A DNA stretch of 64,000 bases, taken from Rhexocercosporidium sp. MPI-PUGE-AT-0058 (taxonomy: Eukaryota; Ascomycota; Leotiomycetes; Helotiales). The DNA is taken from positions 930,001-994,000 of the forward strand of contig JAGTJL010000013.1 in assembly GCA_020746875.1 (NCBI GenBank). The letters are read 5' to 3'. Both the position numbers and the translations under genes were made by a program. Positions 31,643-43,766 of this stretch are shown here, piece after piece. Within the stretch, counting starts at the first letter, position 1. Every line of letters begins with the position of its first letter. The notes under the pieces were generated by a model. That model searched no databases. It was not told the DNA's origin and was given only the letters and a program-made list of their open reading frames with translations.

Positions 31643-34600
31643 GATCATAATGCTTACGGGTATGTTCACGGTGGTGAAGCTCTGGCTGGCAATGTCTTGG
31701 AGACTTGGGAAGTCTAGACATAGAAATTACTGGTAGTCGCTTAGCGAGAAACACTCAGGCTGAGAGTTATCATTAATTATAGATCTGGCGTTTACTTGAG
31801 TACCTAGGAGTGTCCATGCTAGTTGCTAGAACCCCCTGGTGCAATAACACGTTTCTGATTTTAAAATTATCAGTGCTTGAGTTTCGAACTTCACTGTTAC
31901 ACTACCTTTAATCAACTCACTGTGATTTTTTACGACGGAGTTAATCCCAATCTAGCAATCGCATGAATGGATCTTGATGCCCAAGTGCGATGCAAGATCA
32001 GAATACGAGGCGCCCATACATCCTTTTCTCTTTCCACACAATTACAATCAGGCACATTCCGTGTCTGGTGATCTGTACCATAATCGGACAGCCAGAGCGG
32101 TCGGCAGGTCGAATGTATCATATATGCTTACAATGCCTGTCACGATCCACGAACCAAGGTCTCGGGATTCCACTGTAGTTTTAGAGGACTGGAAAAGTCA
32201 GAGTCTTAGAATGCGGCTGTGGAGATTATGCCGTAAGCACGAAGTCCGGTTTTGACCCGACACGCCAAAATGGGAGAAGACGGTTTTGATGCTTGACAGA
32301 ACTACGAGGCAATGGACTTGTTGAAAGTGTTCGGCGATCAAGATGTGGATGGGCATGTGCTCAAATGCTGAACAGCTACTCTAAATTACCTTAATTTTCG
32401 CATCTGCGACTTGTAAACTTTTTGAACAAGGTCAAGAAGTGCTAGGTTACTCTATGTTAAAATGATATCAATGAAGCTCGCACTCTTCCAACAAGTGGCG
32501 TATAAAGATATAGAACCAAATCGGCACAGGCTCATTCCGAAATTAGACCGACTGTGTCTCGAATCGTTGTCGCGGCAAAAGGCGATTTTTGAAAATTTAA
32601 TTCTCGAGTTTTCTATTTGATAATAGTTAGAAGATTAAGTTATATTCTGAGAAGTAGTCTAGGTAACCAGTCTTGTCATTTCTGTGGCACTTGAAGTGAC
32701 GATTCAAGGAAGCAATCCGGGTGGAAGCGAGATTTATCGAGAGCCTTTTGTATTCTCCGAAGCACCTAGTCTCTTTTTATTTCACTCTTAATCAAAAATA
32801 TCCTGATGGTCATGATATGAAGACGGATGTAACGGCGCTTTGAATAACCGCTTACCTCTCTACGATCGGAGTTGTCTCCAGATTGAGGCTCAGCGTGTTC
32901 AGTACCTGGTACGAGAACGGGGAATACAGATTGTAGGATTGTTCCCGATTGGAAGGAATACGATCAAATATTAGCTGCGACGCAGGAGAACGTTCGGTAA
33001 CTTAAGAATACTTTGCAAATGTGATAGAAGTGCAAACGTACTTGCATTTCCTCGACGTTGTTTTCAATTTTCGCTTAAATCTCGGGGTTGGGGTGAATGC
33101 AACTCTCAGCAGATCTGAAGACCATCAAACATCTGCGGGGCCATCGGCATTGCGTAGTCAATATAATAGGACAATCGCTTAGAAACCACCTTCGTCTGAC
33201 TGTACTGTACATGCTAGTAATATCTGGCAATTCCAGTCGTACAAGAAAGGCTGTCAAAAACTTACCGCTATCGTATCACAACGAGTCCTCTTGGTGTCGC
33301 CCTTCCAAGCCGAAACATGTTTCTGAACAGGATCGACAGATACTGCGAAGAGACCGCTAATTGTGGCGTAAAAAGGCTCAATCTTCGAGCACGCCTTATT
33401 TTAGGGCAAGCTGAGACAGAGATCTAAGGCAAAGGGCGACCGACCGCAGCATCGACTCCGCCCTCTTCCCCCATCTATCTCACTCTGAAAGCGGCATGTT
33501 CAGCGAAATGCGCTCAAGCCATCTTCGAACAACTGATGTCTGCTGCCTACATGCAGTGAAACTTGAGTACAAAGTTAACTATCTCACCCTTTGAATGGTT
33601 GGCGGCTCTCATTTCCATCTTCCGTGATTGGATCGTGACATTGTTGTGCTGTACAGGAAGGAACATCCGGGACGCGGCAACCGGAAGGGATCCGTGATGG
33701 GCAACGTCATGTCTATCAAACCCATTTATCTGAATGCCTACCAACTTCATCCTGGGGATCCCGGACGGATATGTTCTATCGGACCTATTCCCAGCCTGCA
33801 TGTCGCCCTCCTAGGGCAAGCTCGGCCCCTGTCAATAGACTATAGGAGAAGACCCAGAAGGGCCGCAAACAACCGGAAATGCTCCTTGATAGGGCTGATA
33901 TTAAGACACTATTCTTCTTGCGGCCCTCTAACGCTTCAAAAATTGAAGTAATCGTGAAGGGCTGTACTGCAACTACATGGGAAAATTAATATTAATGCAA
34001 GTCAATTTTGTTGCTCGCCGCCCTCGAATGCGAGTAGTGCGGGGTCCAACGCCCTCAAATTGCCCTCTTCCTACAGTCCTTCCCTTATCGTCGACAGTTG
34101 CAACCACCAGCCACACACGACGACGCGCTGGTGGACACCTTGGAAATTCCCCTGGTCTGTCCTTGTGGTTGTGTACAGAGCCGTTTGCGAACTGGAGAGA
34201 TTACAGTCATTTGACGGACAGACGCCGTGCTACTGAGCCAGGGCTCGGTATGCCGAATTGACCTATGGGATATGTCCCAAAGCCGAGCTTCTGAAGTCAC
34301 GTTGCCACGAAGAGGGGGATGCTTGATGGGTATTCCAAATGGATAACTCACCGCCCTTCTCAAGATATCGTCAAATTAGACGCCCTTATGGGAGTCGCAC
34401 GTCGCCCTGCTGTGTTGTGTTGTGTTGGCATCGTGTTGCTGGTGCCCTTGCGGGCTATAAGATCTTGAGGTTCGGCCACTCCCTTTCATGGCCTGATCTT
34501 CTGCAACTTCCAATCTTCAAAAACAGAATCACACTCGGCACATCTCTCGGCAAACATCTCAATATCACTTGTCTTTTAACAAGCTTCACTTAGCAAGAGT

Positions 34601-35033
34601 CTCCCCGTTCACCCCAAAAACAGCCGGAACAGTTTCCTTGGCGGCTTGCTCCTCCAACCTATCATCTGCCCTCAGTCCCTTCTCACCACACTGAAGCACC
34701 CGAGCTTAACATCACCCAGTACCGGGGAACCTTCATCCACAGGCTGTCTCTCAGTAGAGACAAACAAGTAACTATGCCTCAAAACGCTGCCTTTCTTTCG
34801 TGTTGCGGCGTTAACCCGTGCTGGTGATTAGAGGTTCCAAAGCAACAATACCTCTCAATCCCTCCCTCACCTATCTCCTCTCATCTGGCGACCCCTCCCA
34901 GAGCCCCGTAGTTCATTGCGCATCCAATCGCCTTTCGGGCGTTGGGAAACAGCTGCCAACCCCTTTCAATCATTCGATACCCTCTTCTCAAAACCATCAC
35001 AACTCCTACACCCACCACGCACCACCCAACATC
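31643..35033. other. gene-poor stretch, nothing recognised
   Basis: About 3.4 kb with only short open frames on both strands. 31750-33000 is AT-rich. From about 33400 the base composition becomes more even with a recurring gccctc/gggcaag word, perhaps an old repeat, but no transposon protein, terminal repeat or RNA gene could be identified. The last ~350 bases are pyrimidine-rich leader or promoter of the small gene at 35034. Confidence 0.45.
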
Positions 35034-35291
35034 ATGACGTCTTCCTCCACCAAAGCCCACAACGGCTCACAGAAAGGTACTTCCTCTCGCACATCAACAA
35101 ACTCCCACAAGCACAAACATTCCTCCTCCACGAAAAAGAAGTCGAGCGAGGAGAGGGTGGAGAGGTTCGTCCAAGACACGAGCGCGAGGGACTATCGTTC
35201 TTTGGCCGTTGAGGAGTTCGATGATCATCAGGAGGCGGCGAGGCAGAGCCATTTGGAGGAGTTGAAGGACGTGGTTGAGAAGAATTACTGA
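35034..35291 (+). CDS. small basic Ser/Lys-rich protein, unknown
   Basis: 85 residues from the ATG at 35034 (MTSSSTKAHNGSQKG). The same frame is open upstream to 34818, but that part resembles a 5' UTR. The first 50 residues are Ser/Thr/Lys/His-rich and disordered (NSHKHKHSSSTKKKSSEERV). The last 35 are charged and probably helical (FVQDTSARDYRSLAVEEFDD ... LEELKDVVEKNY). No domain is recognised. The organised C-terminal helix and good start context favour a real gene over a chance frame. Confidence 0.55.
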   Translation: MTSSSTKAHNGSQKGTSSRTSTNSHKHKHSSSTKKKSSEERVERFVQDTSARDYRSLAVEEFDDHQEAARQSHLEELKDVVEKNY

Positions 35292-35912
35292 GCCTGCGTG
35301 TGGATTGGTGGTTTTAGGGTGAAGTTATGGAGTTGGTAGCGATAGATCTCGTGGAGTTGGGTACTTGTTTTTGGTGAGAAGTGGAAGTAGAGGGAGAGGA
35401 ACGGTTGGTAAATTCTGTGTTCGCGGTTTTGTATTCTGCGATTTGGGCATGTATTGCTTTGTGGCGATTTCGAGGTATCTGAATCATTAGCACGGTGAGT
35501 GAGCGCAGGAGCTGGGTTGGAAATCTGTAATACTACATACCTGCGTACAGTAAAAGTTGCAATACATCATTTGAATACTTGAACACCAAAGTTTGCGACT
35601 CTGAATTAAAACTGTCATGGAAGTCTGAGATCGGTAAGACTCGACCTAGTGGTATTTATACAAGGATGATACATTCCGTTCTAATTCTATATGCTGTATC
35701 AACTTTTAACCATTCTGAAAGAGAGGGGTATGTATGAATACAATAAACGCTCAGTATGCTGGCCCCTTCGCCGCCTCGTGTATGCAATGCTGGAACAAAT
35801 ATCTTACAACATCAAAGCTCATATGGTTGCACAAAGCTTCCTAATCAGACAAATTCTGGTCTTCATCGCAGCGTTAAGATCCCTCCCTTGGACATTTGCA
35901 GCATCGTTGCGT
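35292..35912. other. intergenic between converging genes
   Basis: 3' UTRs of the small gene and of the mitochondrial aspartyl-tRNA synthetase gene; no other feature seen. Confidence 0.5.
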
Positions 35913-38515
35913 TCAATGTTTCGGGAACAGGATATTAACGGCGTTATCTCCTTCAGAATTTTCTTCTGCGACTGGTCGCTTCTCAACGATGGTCTCGCCT
36001 GTGATCGTATCCTCCGCGATAACTTTCTCGACAACCGCGTCCTCGGCATTCGGCTCCCCAACGAAACTCTCTTGAGCAGCTGGTACTTCAATAGTAGCAT
36101 CTTCAAGAAATGTGTCAGATACAGTTGCCTCCAACACGACATCACGGGCAGCGTCCTTTTGAACGTCGTGTGCGATCGCCAAGTGGTATCTAGCCAGCTC
36201 CATGTCCGTGATCTCCGAAGGGCTTTTGACCATCATGTCCTCACCCTTCGAGCTTTTGGGGAATGCAATCACGTCTTTTACAGACTCGCGGCCGGTGAGA
36301 ACAGCGATGAGACGGTCAAAACCAATTGCGAAACCGGCATGTGGCGGACAGCCTGATTCGAGGGCACTGAAAAGGTGCGAGAAATCGTTCATCCGCTCTA
36401 GACTCATCTGGAATTTTTAAGTTAGACAAGCAAGTAGACAGAGGCTGGGACAATGTACCTTCAAAATTTCTCTCATGATGAACCTCTGCATCTCGGCGTT
36501 ATGTATACGGCGACTTCCTCCCCCAAGTTCTACGCCGTTGACGACGAGGTCGTAGTGATCGGCTTTGGCTTTTAAGGGGTCAGTCAACAGCAGATCGACA
36601 TCATCGGCGGATTTGGGAGCAGTGAAAGGATGGTGAGTAGCTGAAAATCCTGCGGTTCCGCCCTGCCCCGGATCAGACGCATTGTCGGGAGTGAACATTG
36701 GGAAGTCCACAACCCAGAGGAAGCGAAGGGAAGGATCGGGCTCGATGAGCTTTTCTGCTATGGCGGCTTTGTAGATCGCTATGCGGAGTCTGCCTAGAGA
36801 AGTCGATCCCCCAGATAATGGTAGGTTCTCACGCGCTTGAATAATGACCAGATCACCATCTTCAAACTTTTGGCTGCTTTGAAAGGCAGCCTCATCTTCG
36901 TATTCGTATTTACGATGTTGTTGCCAGATATTTTTCAAGTTCTCTGCTCCTTCGAAACCGAAAATCTGGAGACCCTCGATTGGATGCGTAGAATCAAATA
37001 CACATATCCCAGGTGCGCCGTCGACGTTGGTTCTGAACGACTCGGCTTCTGGGGAGTCCATAAATTTTCTTATGAACTTTTGAACATCCTTGGGACGAGC
37101 ATTCAGTCGAAGCTTGAACGCCTCAATCATCGGGTCAGAGATCGAAGTCAGCATGCCACGGAGATGGACAGGAACAACGGGGCCGATGTCATGAATCTTA
37201 AAGGTCAGCTGTTGCTGTGGGAAGAGGGAGCGTTGGTACCAACTAGGCCGTTAATTCGAAGATCAGGCTTGTCAGAGCCGTGGCTGGACATGGCATGGTT
37301 ATATTGCATCCGAAAAAAAGGAACATTCGGTAGCGCTGTGGTGACAATGGAGACTCCATCGGGCGATTTCTGCAAGCAGAAATTATGCACTGTCTTTATA
37401 AGCCGCTCGACTACGGCCATGACTGTATGTCCGCTGGCAAAAGCCATTTCCATATCTATCTGCAAGTATTTAGCATCAAATAGATTCACAGATTACTTTG
37501 CACATAGAACTTGAGTACCTGCGTAAATTCGGGCTGCCTATCAGCTCGTAGATCCTCGTCGCGAAAACATTTTGCAAACTGGAAGTAATTCCTGATTCCA
37601 GACGCCATTAAGATTTGCTTGTATTGCTGAGGGCTCTGAGGAAGTGCATAGGCATAACCCCCCTTTCTCGTTGGAACAAGGAATTCTCGAGCGCCTTCAG
37701 GGGTCGACTTGAATAGTATAGGCGTCTCGACTTCTTGAAATTTATGCAAGCATTTCTGTCTAATGCATGCTGCAATCGCAGACCGAAATTCCAGCCGGTT
37801 TCTTAGATCCGCATCGAAGCGAATCTGTAGATGCCTACTTGAAGGCGAGTACGTATGTTCCGCACTAAGATGGGGGTCGGCGACGGTGTTCAGACAGTAT
37901 ATTGCGGAGGCTCTTAATTCGACTTCGTGAAGCAGACGGGAGCCTGAAGATGGCGCGGCTCCATCTTGGTCTTTCTTTTTGACATGTTTGATACCTAAAG
38001 TTCCAGTGACATTGACGGGACTGTTCAGTCGTATTCCCTTCAGCTGAGCACACAGTTCTGGATCTCGACATATAATTTGCAATGTTGCGTCGTTGGACCC
38101 GGCCAAGACCCCTGATATTCGCCCAAAGACTAGAGAGTCTGACAAGGTCGTCACACTTGTCAGATATCCAGCAGCCGTGGTTATCCTCGGTTTCCCTTCG
38201 TCGAATGACTGTAAGCTCCATGCAAGATTTGAACGAGGGGGTTTGACTAGGGCTTGATCAGTTTACATTCCTGCCTAGGACGCTGAAGTGTTTACATGTA
38301 TCTTTATATTCTTTCCAGAAACCGGATTCCGCAATAGCCAGTCCCTCTGGCTTCGGTGACGGTTCTGCCAGTCTTTTCCCGCTCGGGTGGAAGCATCTTC
38401 GCAGTGATAATGTTGAACCTCCCAGGGCCGCGCAGCGACATGCTGGTATCGATTGCAGTATGCGCTGGCTACCAAGTCTGATGGCACGGCTCGCAGGACA
38501 TAATAGCGAATTCAT
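35913..38515 (-). CDS. msd1: mitochondrial aspartyl-tRNA synthetase
   Basis: Five exons on the minus strand: 38515-38296, 38246-37519, 37459-37244, 37196-36459 and 36407-35913, about 798 residues. It charges mitochondrial tRNA-Asp with aspartate. The Arg-containing N-terminus ([18 protein letters not shown]) fits a mitochondrial presequence. An OB-fold anticodon-binding domain follows ([16 protein letters not shown]). Class II motif 2 is [16 protein letters not shown] ending exon 2 at about 301-316, continuing IDMEMAF across the intron. The bacterial-type GAD insertion and [15 protein letters not shown] come next, and motif 3 is [13 protein letters not shown] near 659-671. The third intron uses an unusual donor (GTTGGT, 47 nt) but restores [19 protein letters not shown]. 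About 85 acidic residues ([16 protein letters not shown]...) extend past the usual end after LARYHLAI. Confidence 0.92.
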
Positions 38516-40073
38516 ATCTCCTTCGGATCATGGCGTTGTCTCCAACATTCGGACAGAGGGAAGTATAACATGCGGATCGTTGCTATCGAATTGAGTTGAA
38601 GCTCCCTCAGTGCGGCTTAGCGCAAGCGGCAAGTTCAGCCGCTAGCGTCATGTCAAAACTTTATATCTATTTCTCACGTTTCGAACTTTCTCTTTCTTCG
38701 TTATCCTTCCAAGTTTTATACATGTAAGCCCCCCAACGTCCACCGGTACTTCTCTACTATCTTGTTACAAATGCTAATATATGCTGGTTCGCAGATGATG
38801 AAAAGCCAGCGTGTTATTATGAGTACGATTCCTCCTCCTCGAGCTTCTCAGACTCTCCCTTCACCGGGCTTCAGCGGTCAGGTTGTGAGAGGAGATGGGA
38901 AGAGTGATATAAGCGTTCGACACACCAATCTTGTTAACTATCGGACGCGATGAAGGCATCTCTGAACCTTGAAACTTGGAAGGCATCCATACCAAGGGTG
39001 TAATGGGCTGGTCTATCCTGTGGCTTCGCGCATGGCTCCCTTCGTAGACAAACCACCCCCCTCCTTTTCCGATCACAAATTTCCTCCAGTTTGCCAACTA
39101 TACACACCCTTCGCCGCTGTATGTCCTTCTCTTTCATCGCTTCACTCTATCGCTCCTTGCGGCGCTGCAGGCAGGTAAGTGCGTTGCATATGGTGGAAAT
39201 CCTTGTGTTGCTTCAAGCAGGAACACACACGTGGGGACAGCTAAGGGACGGAGCACAAGTCGGGCTATGACTTGCAGATGTCTCTAGCTACCCTCTATAT
39301 AACAGTGTTCGCCCGGCATACACTCGGGAGGAAATGTTGATACGGAGTCACTGGGGATAGTGTTTCTTAGGTTAGATCATAATGGTGGGCTAGGACGATT
39401 TGCCCAGCTCGTCCAAGAGTTATGTCCGCAATTAAAAACACACCTATAGTTTCTAGGATGTCTTATTCTGTTTTACCTAGACTTCCTTACTCCAAACACC
39501 CCTTGGCACCCTGTTGAGCCCCTCCCCCTTGACCGGCCCTGAGAACGAGATTCGCCAATCACGGGCCGGCCATGACGCTGCAGGCAAACAACTGACAACA
39601 CCTCTACGGCCAACTCAGCCGGGCCGTTGCCACCGTACAAAGGACCTAGAAGGACATGCTCATGCGAAGTTGAACTGTGATATGTCGTAGATAATTCCAC
39701 ATCATGCACCCGCCATTCATAAGGTCGCCAGTGATTGTTGCAGCTGTCAGCAAACCTTAGTGCCAGGGCTATCGTCGCAAGGTTGACAAGTCCCGCTGTA
39801 TCATTTCGAGTAGATTGGATTGATTGCTGGCTCCAGGGCTGCTCATGCCGAGCGACAAAGCTTCCCGAACAACCAGCAACTTCGAAACCCCCAAAGCAAA
39901 CATCCCCTCCAACTACAACCCACAGTGAGAACAGAGCATACCGGATAAATCACAGAGGCCGCAGAAACGAAACAAGTTACTATCTACTCTACAACCCCAT
40001 CTGCGAGGTACTGGGAGCTGGTCGTTGCCCGACAGGTGGCTGTCGCAAGCCCCTTCTTGGGCGCTGATTCGAG
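38516..40073. other. intergenic between divergent msd1 and AP180-like genes
   Basis: Open frames at 38762-39178 on both strands lack recognisable features. The segment contains the two promoters and the probably long leader of the AP180-like gene. Nothing else could be supported. Confidence 0.5.
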
Positions 40074-42321
40074 ATGGCAAGCTCATTCGAGAAGTCGGTG
40101 AAGGGGGCAACGAAGATCAAGGTGAGTGGGATACTGGAGAATGCTCTGGAGACAGCTCAAGAGCACTCGCGCATGTTTCTATTGCTTGGTTCTGACATGT
40201 TCTTGGATAGGCCGCCCCGCCGAAGTCGAAGTACGCTCCCTCCGCAAGCTACCATTCCAAAGCTCCACTGACTCTCCCTGTCGAATAGATACATCGAGCA
40301 TATTCTGATTGCAACTCATTCCGGGGAAGCAGGAGTTGCCGAGGTGTTCCGGGCGTTGCAGAACCGGTTGCGCGATTCGACATGGACGGTTGTATTCAAA
40401 AGTCTAATCACAGTTCATCTGATGATTAGAGAGGGTTCGCCGGATGTGACACTGGGATATCTTGCACGGCATAGGAACATGCTGGCCATAAGCAGCTTCT
40501 CTGATGGTAAGTCTAGGGGCTGGGAGACCGAAGGGAAGCAATGGAAGGGGATAGGCCATAGCAGGCAACCTTTTGAAATGAAACCGTGCTGACAGAGCAT
40601 GTTAAAGTCCAAACCCAGGGTCGAAACATCCGGCATTACACGAACTATCTGAGCGAAAGGGCGAGGGCATTTCGAGAAACGAAGACCGACTTTGTTCGAG
40701 GGGCAGATAATCGATTAGAGAAGATGTCCGTGGACAAGGGACTTCTACGCGAGACGGAGACTGTTCAACACCAGATTACGGCGCTCTTGAAATGCGATGT
40801 GAGTTCGAATGACTCAAGACTGGAGAGTTATGTGCTAAGAAATATTAGGTACTGGATAATGAGCCCGAAAACGAGATCACAATTACAGTATTTCGAATGC
40901 TAGTACTGGATCTCCTAGCTATGTTCCACGTCATGAACCAAGCTATGATCAATATTCTAGGTAAACTCTGAATAAGATTTGGCTCAAAATTATACTGACT
41001 CCAGAAAGGCCATTTCTTCGAAATGTCTAGACCAGATGCTGAACGTGCAATGGAGATTTATAAGAACTTCACAAAACAAACAGATTTTGTTGTTCAATAT
41101 CTCAGCACTGCTCGGCAATACGAGCATCAGACTCGGGTTGAAGTTCCCAAACTCAAGCACGCCCCAGTGAACCTTGGAAAACAACTTGAGGATTACCTCA
41201 TGGATCCGGATTTTGAGGTCAACAGGAGACAGTACATCGCTGAACTGGAGTCGAAATCGAGCCGAACTAACGGCTCGAGTAAGCCATTTGCAGCACCTCC
41301 AAAAGGCGAGTCAGAGTCTCGAGCTGCGGCAGGAAAGGCATTCCCTGATGCCCAACCAGCTGTTCCAAAGCCAGCCCAACCCGCCAAAGGCCCTGATCCA
41401 GATTTGATTGATTTCTTTGAATCTATCGAGCAGAATCAGCAACCGATGGCAACCCAAGCAGGAATGCAACAGCAAGCTCCCCAATTCAATAATGGTGCCC
41501 CATATCAAGTACAACCCCAGCAACCCCAGCAATTTCAACAGAATGGATTTGTTCAGCAGCAGCAGCAAACTGGATTCCCAGGTGCAAATCCGTTTGGACA
41601 ACCAAACCAGCAGCAACCCTTCAATCCGGGTTTTGCAGGTGCTCCGCAGCCACCTCAGGTCCAACCAACCTTCACTGGTGCTGGATTTGGAGGATACACC
41701 CCTCAAGCCTCATTCCAACCTGGAAACCTGTCTTCGATTCCCCAAGAATCCCCTGCATCCTTCCAGCAGCAGCAGCAGCAGCAAATGCCGCAACAACAGA
41801 TGTTAGGCAACATGCAGACCGGGGCTCAACAAACGAATCCCTTCCGTCAATCAATGATGGCAAACCCAACAGGAATGCCCAATCCATCATTCCAAACCTC
41901 ACCTCCAATCACTTCACCCGTCACCCATCAATCTACCAACCCTTTCGCCAAGTCAATATCTCCCGTAGGGCAACCCTTCTCACCACCACCTGACCAACAA
42001 TTTCAGCAACAGCAAATCCAGCAACAACAAACTGCTGCACAAATTCGACCAATGGCTGCCGGGACGAATCCATTTGCAAAGAATATTGCTATGAATAACT
42101 TGGGTCAACGGCCCCAAACGAGCGGAGGTCCCCAGACGACTGGAGGCCTACTCCCACAACCAACTGGCAGTACGAACCCCTTTCGCCAAAGTCAGTTCGT
42201 CAACACAGCTACAGGATCAGCATGGCAACATAATCAGCAGCCAATGGGGGGCGGACTTGACAACCTAGAAACTGTTCCGGTATTTCCACGGCCAGCTCAG
42301 CAACAAGCATGGCAGCAGTAA
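40074..42321 (+). CDS. AP180/CALM-type clathrin adaptor (ANTH domain, Yap1801/2 homologue)
   Basis: Six exons: 40074-40121, 40211-40230, 40289-40506, 40596-40798, 40849-40960 and 41009-42321, giving 637 residues. Exon 2 is only 20 nt and is required to read MASSFEKSVKGATKIK-AAPPKSKYIEHILIATHSGE. The ANTH domain covers about 1-275, including the lipid-binding basic stretch at the N-terminus (KSVKGATKIK...PPKSKY) and RALQNRLRDSTWTVVFKSL. The rest is Gln/Pro-rich and disordered, with several NPF motifs (TNPFRQ, NPFAK, ANPFGQ) that bind EH-domain proteins, and polyglutamine encoded by CAG/CAA runs. Family role: links PI(4,5)P2 membrane to clathrin and sorts SNARE cargo during endocytosis at the hyphal tip. 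All introns are GT-AG with correct phase. Confidence 0.93.
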
Positions 42322-42665
42322 TTGGACTAAGCAGAGGATAAAAGGCACGTTTTCTTTCTTGATCGAGACCTGAATCATAGCATGGCGTTTCGAGATCAGT
42401 CACTAAGTCGTTTTTCTACTTCTTTCACAAGTTTGGAGATGGGAGACGGGATGGTTTGGCATTCAAAAATGCATAATGTGGTACATAATGTGGTATTACA
42501 TGCTCCCTTTCTGCTAGATGAGAAATAGGCAGCTGGTATTAAACGTCTAATGAAAGACCTTTCAGTGTGCCTAATTTTGCACCCCATGTATGCGGAACGC
42601 CAGTAAATATGCTTGAACGCCTGTGAACTCCCAGTAGACAAAAAATCGCTCGCCCAAATGCCATT
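42322..42665. other. intergenic between converging genes
   Basis: Shared 3' region of the AP180-like and tfb3 genes, containing a short tandem cataatgtggta repeat near 42471-42496. No gene. Confidence 0.5.
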
Positions 42666-43766
42666 CTAAAAAACATCGTCGAGTTCCATTTTGGACTCCA
42701 GTCTCGCTTTCCCACCAGAAGCCTGGACTGCTGCCATCGAAGCCACAGCAGATGATGCAGCTGGTTGCGGCTTGCTGGCAACTTCATCTTCCATGAACAC
42801 TCCCAGCCCAGAAAACGCCTCGAACATCGTTCTGGCGTAGTACTCTTGTAGACTGTACCCTCCAGCCATATGCCGTTGGTCCGATTTGCAGTTCGATAGC
42901 CACTCACTCTCATAGTCATCCTGAAGCACATATCTCGACGGCGTAAGATCCACGCCCCCAAACGGATCATACGGCTTCTCCACCACAGGCGCCTCTTTCT
43001 TCTTCAGTCCTCTCAGGCTCAACCCACTCCCTAAACTCCCATTGCTCTCACCCAAACTCTGTGTCGCCTCCCTCCTCGCACCACTCTTCTTCAGAATGAC
43101 CTTCTGGGCCTGCATAGTAATCTCCCTAGCATCCTCATCCGTATTAGCCATCCTCTCCAACACCTCCCTCCGACTCTGCTCGACATCCTTCTTCGCCGCC
43201 TCCTCCTCCCTAACAACCGCCAGCCGTCGCTGCCTCGCCGCCTCCTTCTCCGCCTTCTCCCTCCTCCTCTCCAGCTCCGCCTCCTCCAGTCCCGCCTTAC
43301 GATTGTCCTCAATATCTCCCATATTACTCTCCTTGTACCTCTTCAGTTTCTCTTCTGCCCTAGCCTTCTCCTCTCTACTCCCCTCCACCAGCTCAAAAAT
43401 CAAACTCTCCACCTCCTCTAGGTAATTGTTCCAATCCAGCAGCGTCTCGAACTCATCTTGTCGCCTGTTGAACACGGCGCCGACTCGTTTCCTAATGTCT
43501 ACCTCCCGTTCGATCTGCAGGTCCGCGAAGAACGCTTTGTGGAATCCTTTTTTCCGGAGCGTTTTCCCGCAGTAGGGGACGGGGCAGGAGGCTGGGCCAG
43601 AGGTGAAGATTCGATCGACGCAAGTGGAACACATCTTGTGGTAGCATTCTGGGTTTATGAGGAATTGGAGGGAGGGGTTGAGGTAGCGGTTCGATTTGCA
43701 CACGGGGCAGATGTCATCCGAGGGGTCGTTGGCGGGCGCAGCTTTGGACATGCTGGCGCGTAGCAT
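42666..43766 (-). CDS. tfb3: TFIIH/CAK assembly subunit Tfb3 (MAT1 homologue)
   Basis: Single exon, 366 residues. The N-terminal RING finger reads DDICPVCKSNRYLN then NPECYHKMCSTCVDRIF and SCPVPYCGKTLRK, placing C20, C23, C41, H43, C46, C49, C61 and C66 in C3HC4 order. QIEREVDIRKRVGAVFNRRQ and EFETLLDWNNYLEEVESLIF follow, the MAT1 signature region, then a long Arg/Lys/Glu coiled coil (about 130-240). The C-terminal hydrophobic part (about 290-366) contains GGYSLQEYYARTMFEAFSGL, which in this family contacts Kin28/CDK7-cyclin. Role: assembly and activation of CDK-activating kinase within TFIIH for transcription initiation and repair. Either Met1 or Met6 (MSKAAPANDP) could be the start. It is divergent from nudC across 231 bp. 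Confidence 0.93.
   Translation of the reverse strand: MLRASMSKAAPANDPSDDICPVCKSNRYLNPSLQFLINPECYHKMCSTCVDRIFTSGPASCPVPYCGKTLRKKGFHKAFFADLQIEREVDIRKRVGAVFNRRQDEFETLLDWNNYLEEVESLIFELVEGSREEKARAEEKLKRYKESNMGDIEDNRKAGLEEAELERRREKAEKEAARQRRLAVVREEEAAKKDVEQSRREVLERMANTDEDAREITMQAQKVILKKSGARREATQSLGESNGSLGSGLSLRGLKKKEAPVVEKPYDPFGGVDLTPSRYVLQDDYESEWLSNCKSDQRHMAGGYSLQEYYARTMFEAFSGLGVFMEDEVASKPQPAASSAVASMAAVQASGGKARLESKMELDDVF

Noticed and set aside
33400..34600. Possible transposon remnant with gccctc/gggcaag words
   Set aside because: No terminal repeats, target duplication or transposon protein motifs could be found by eye.
34818..35033. N-terminal extension of the small basic protein
   Set aside because: The Pro/Ser-rich lead is consistent with a pyrimidine-rich 5' UTR, and the ATG at 35034 has a better context.
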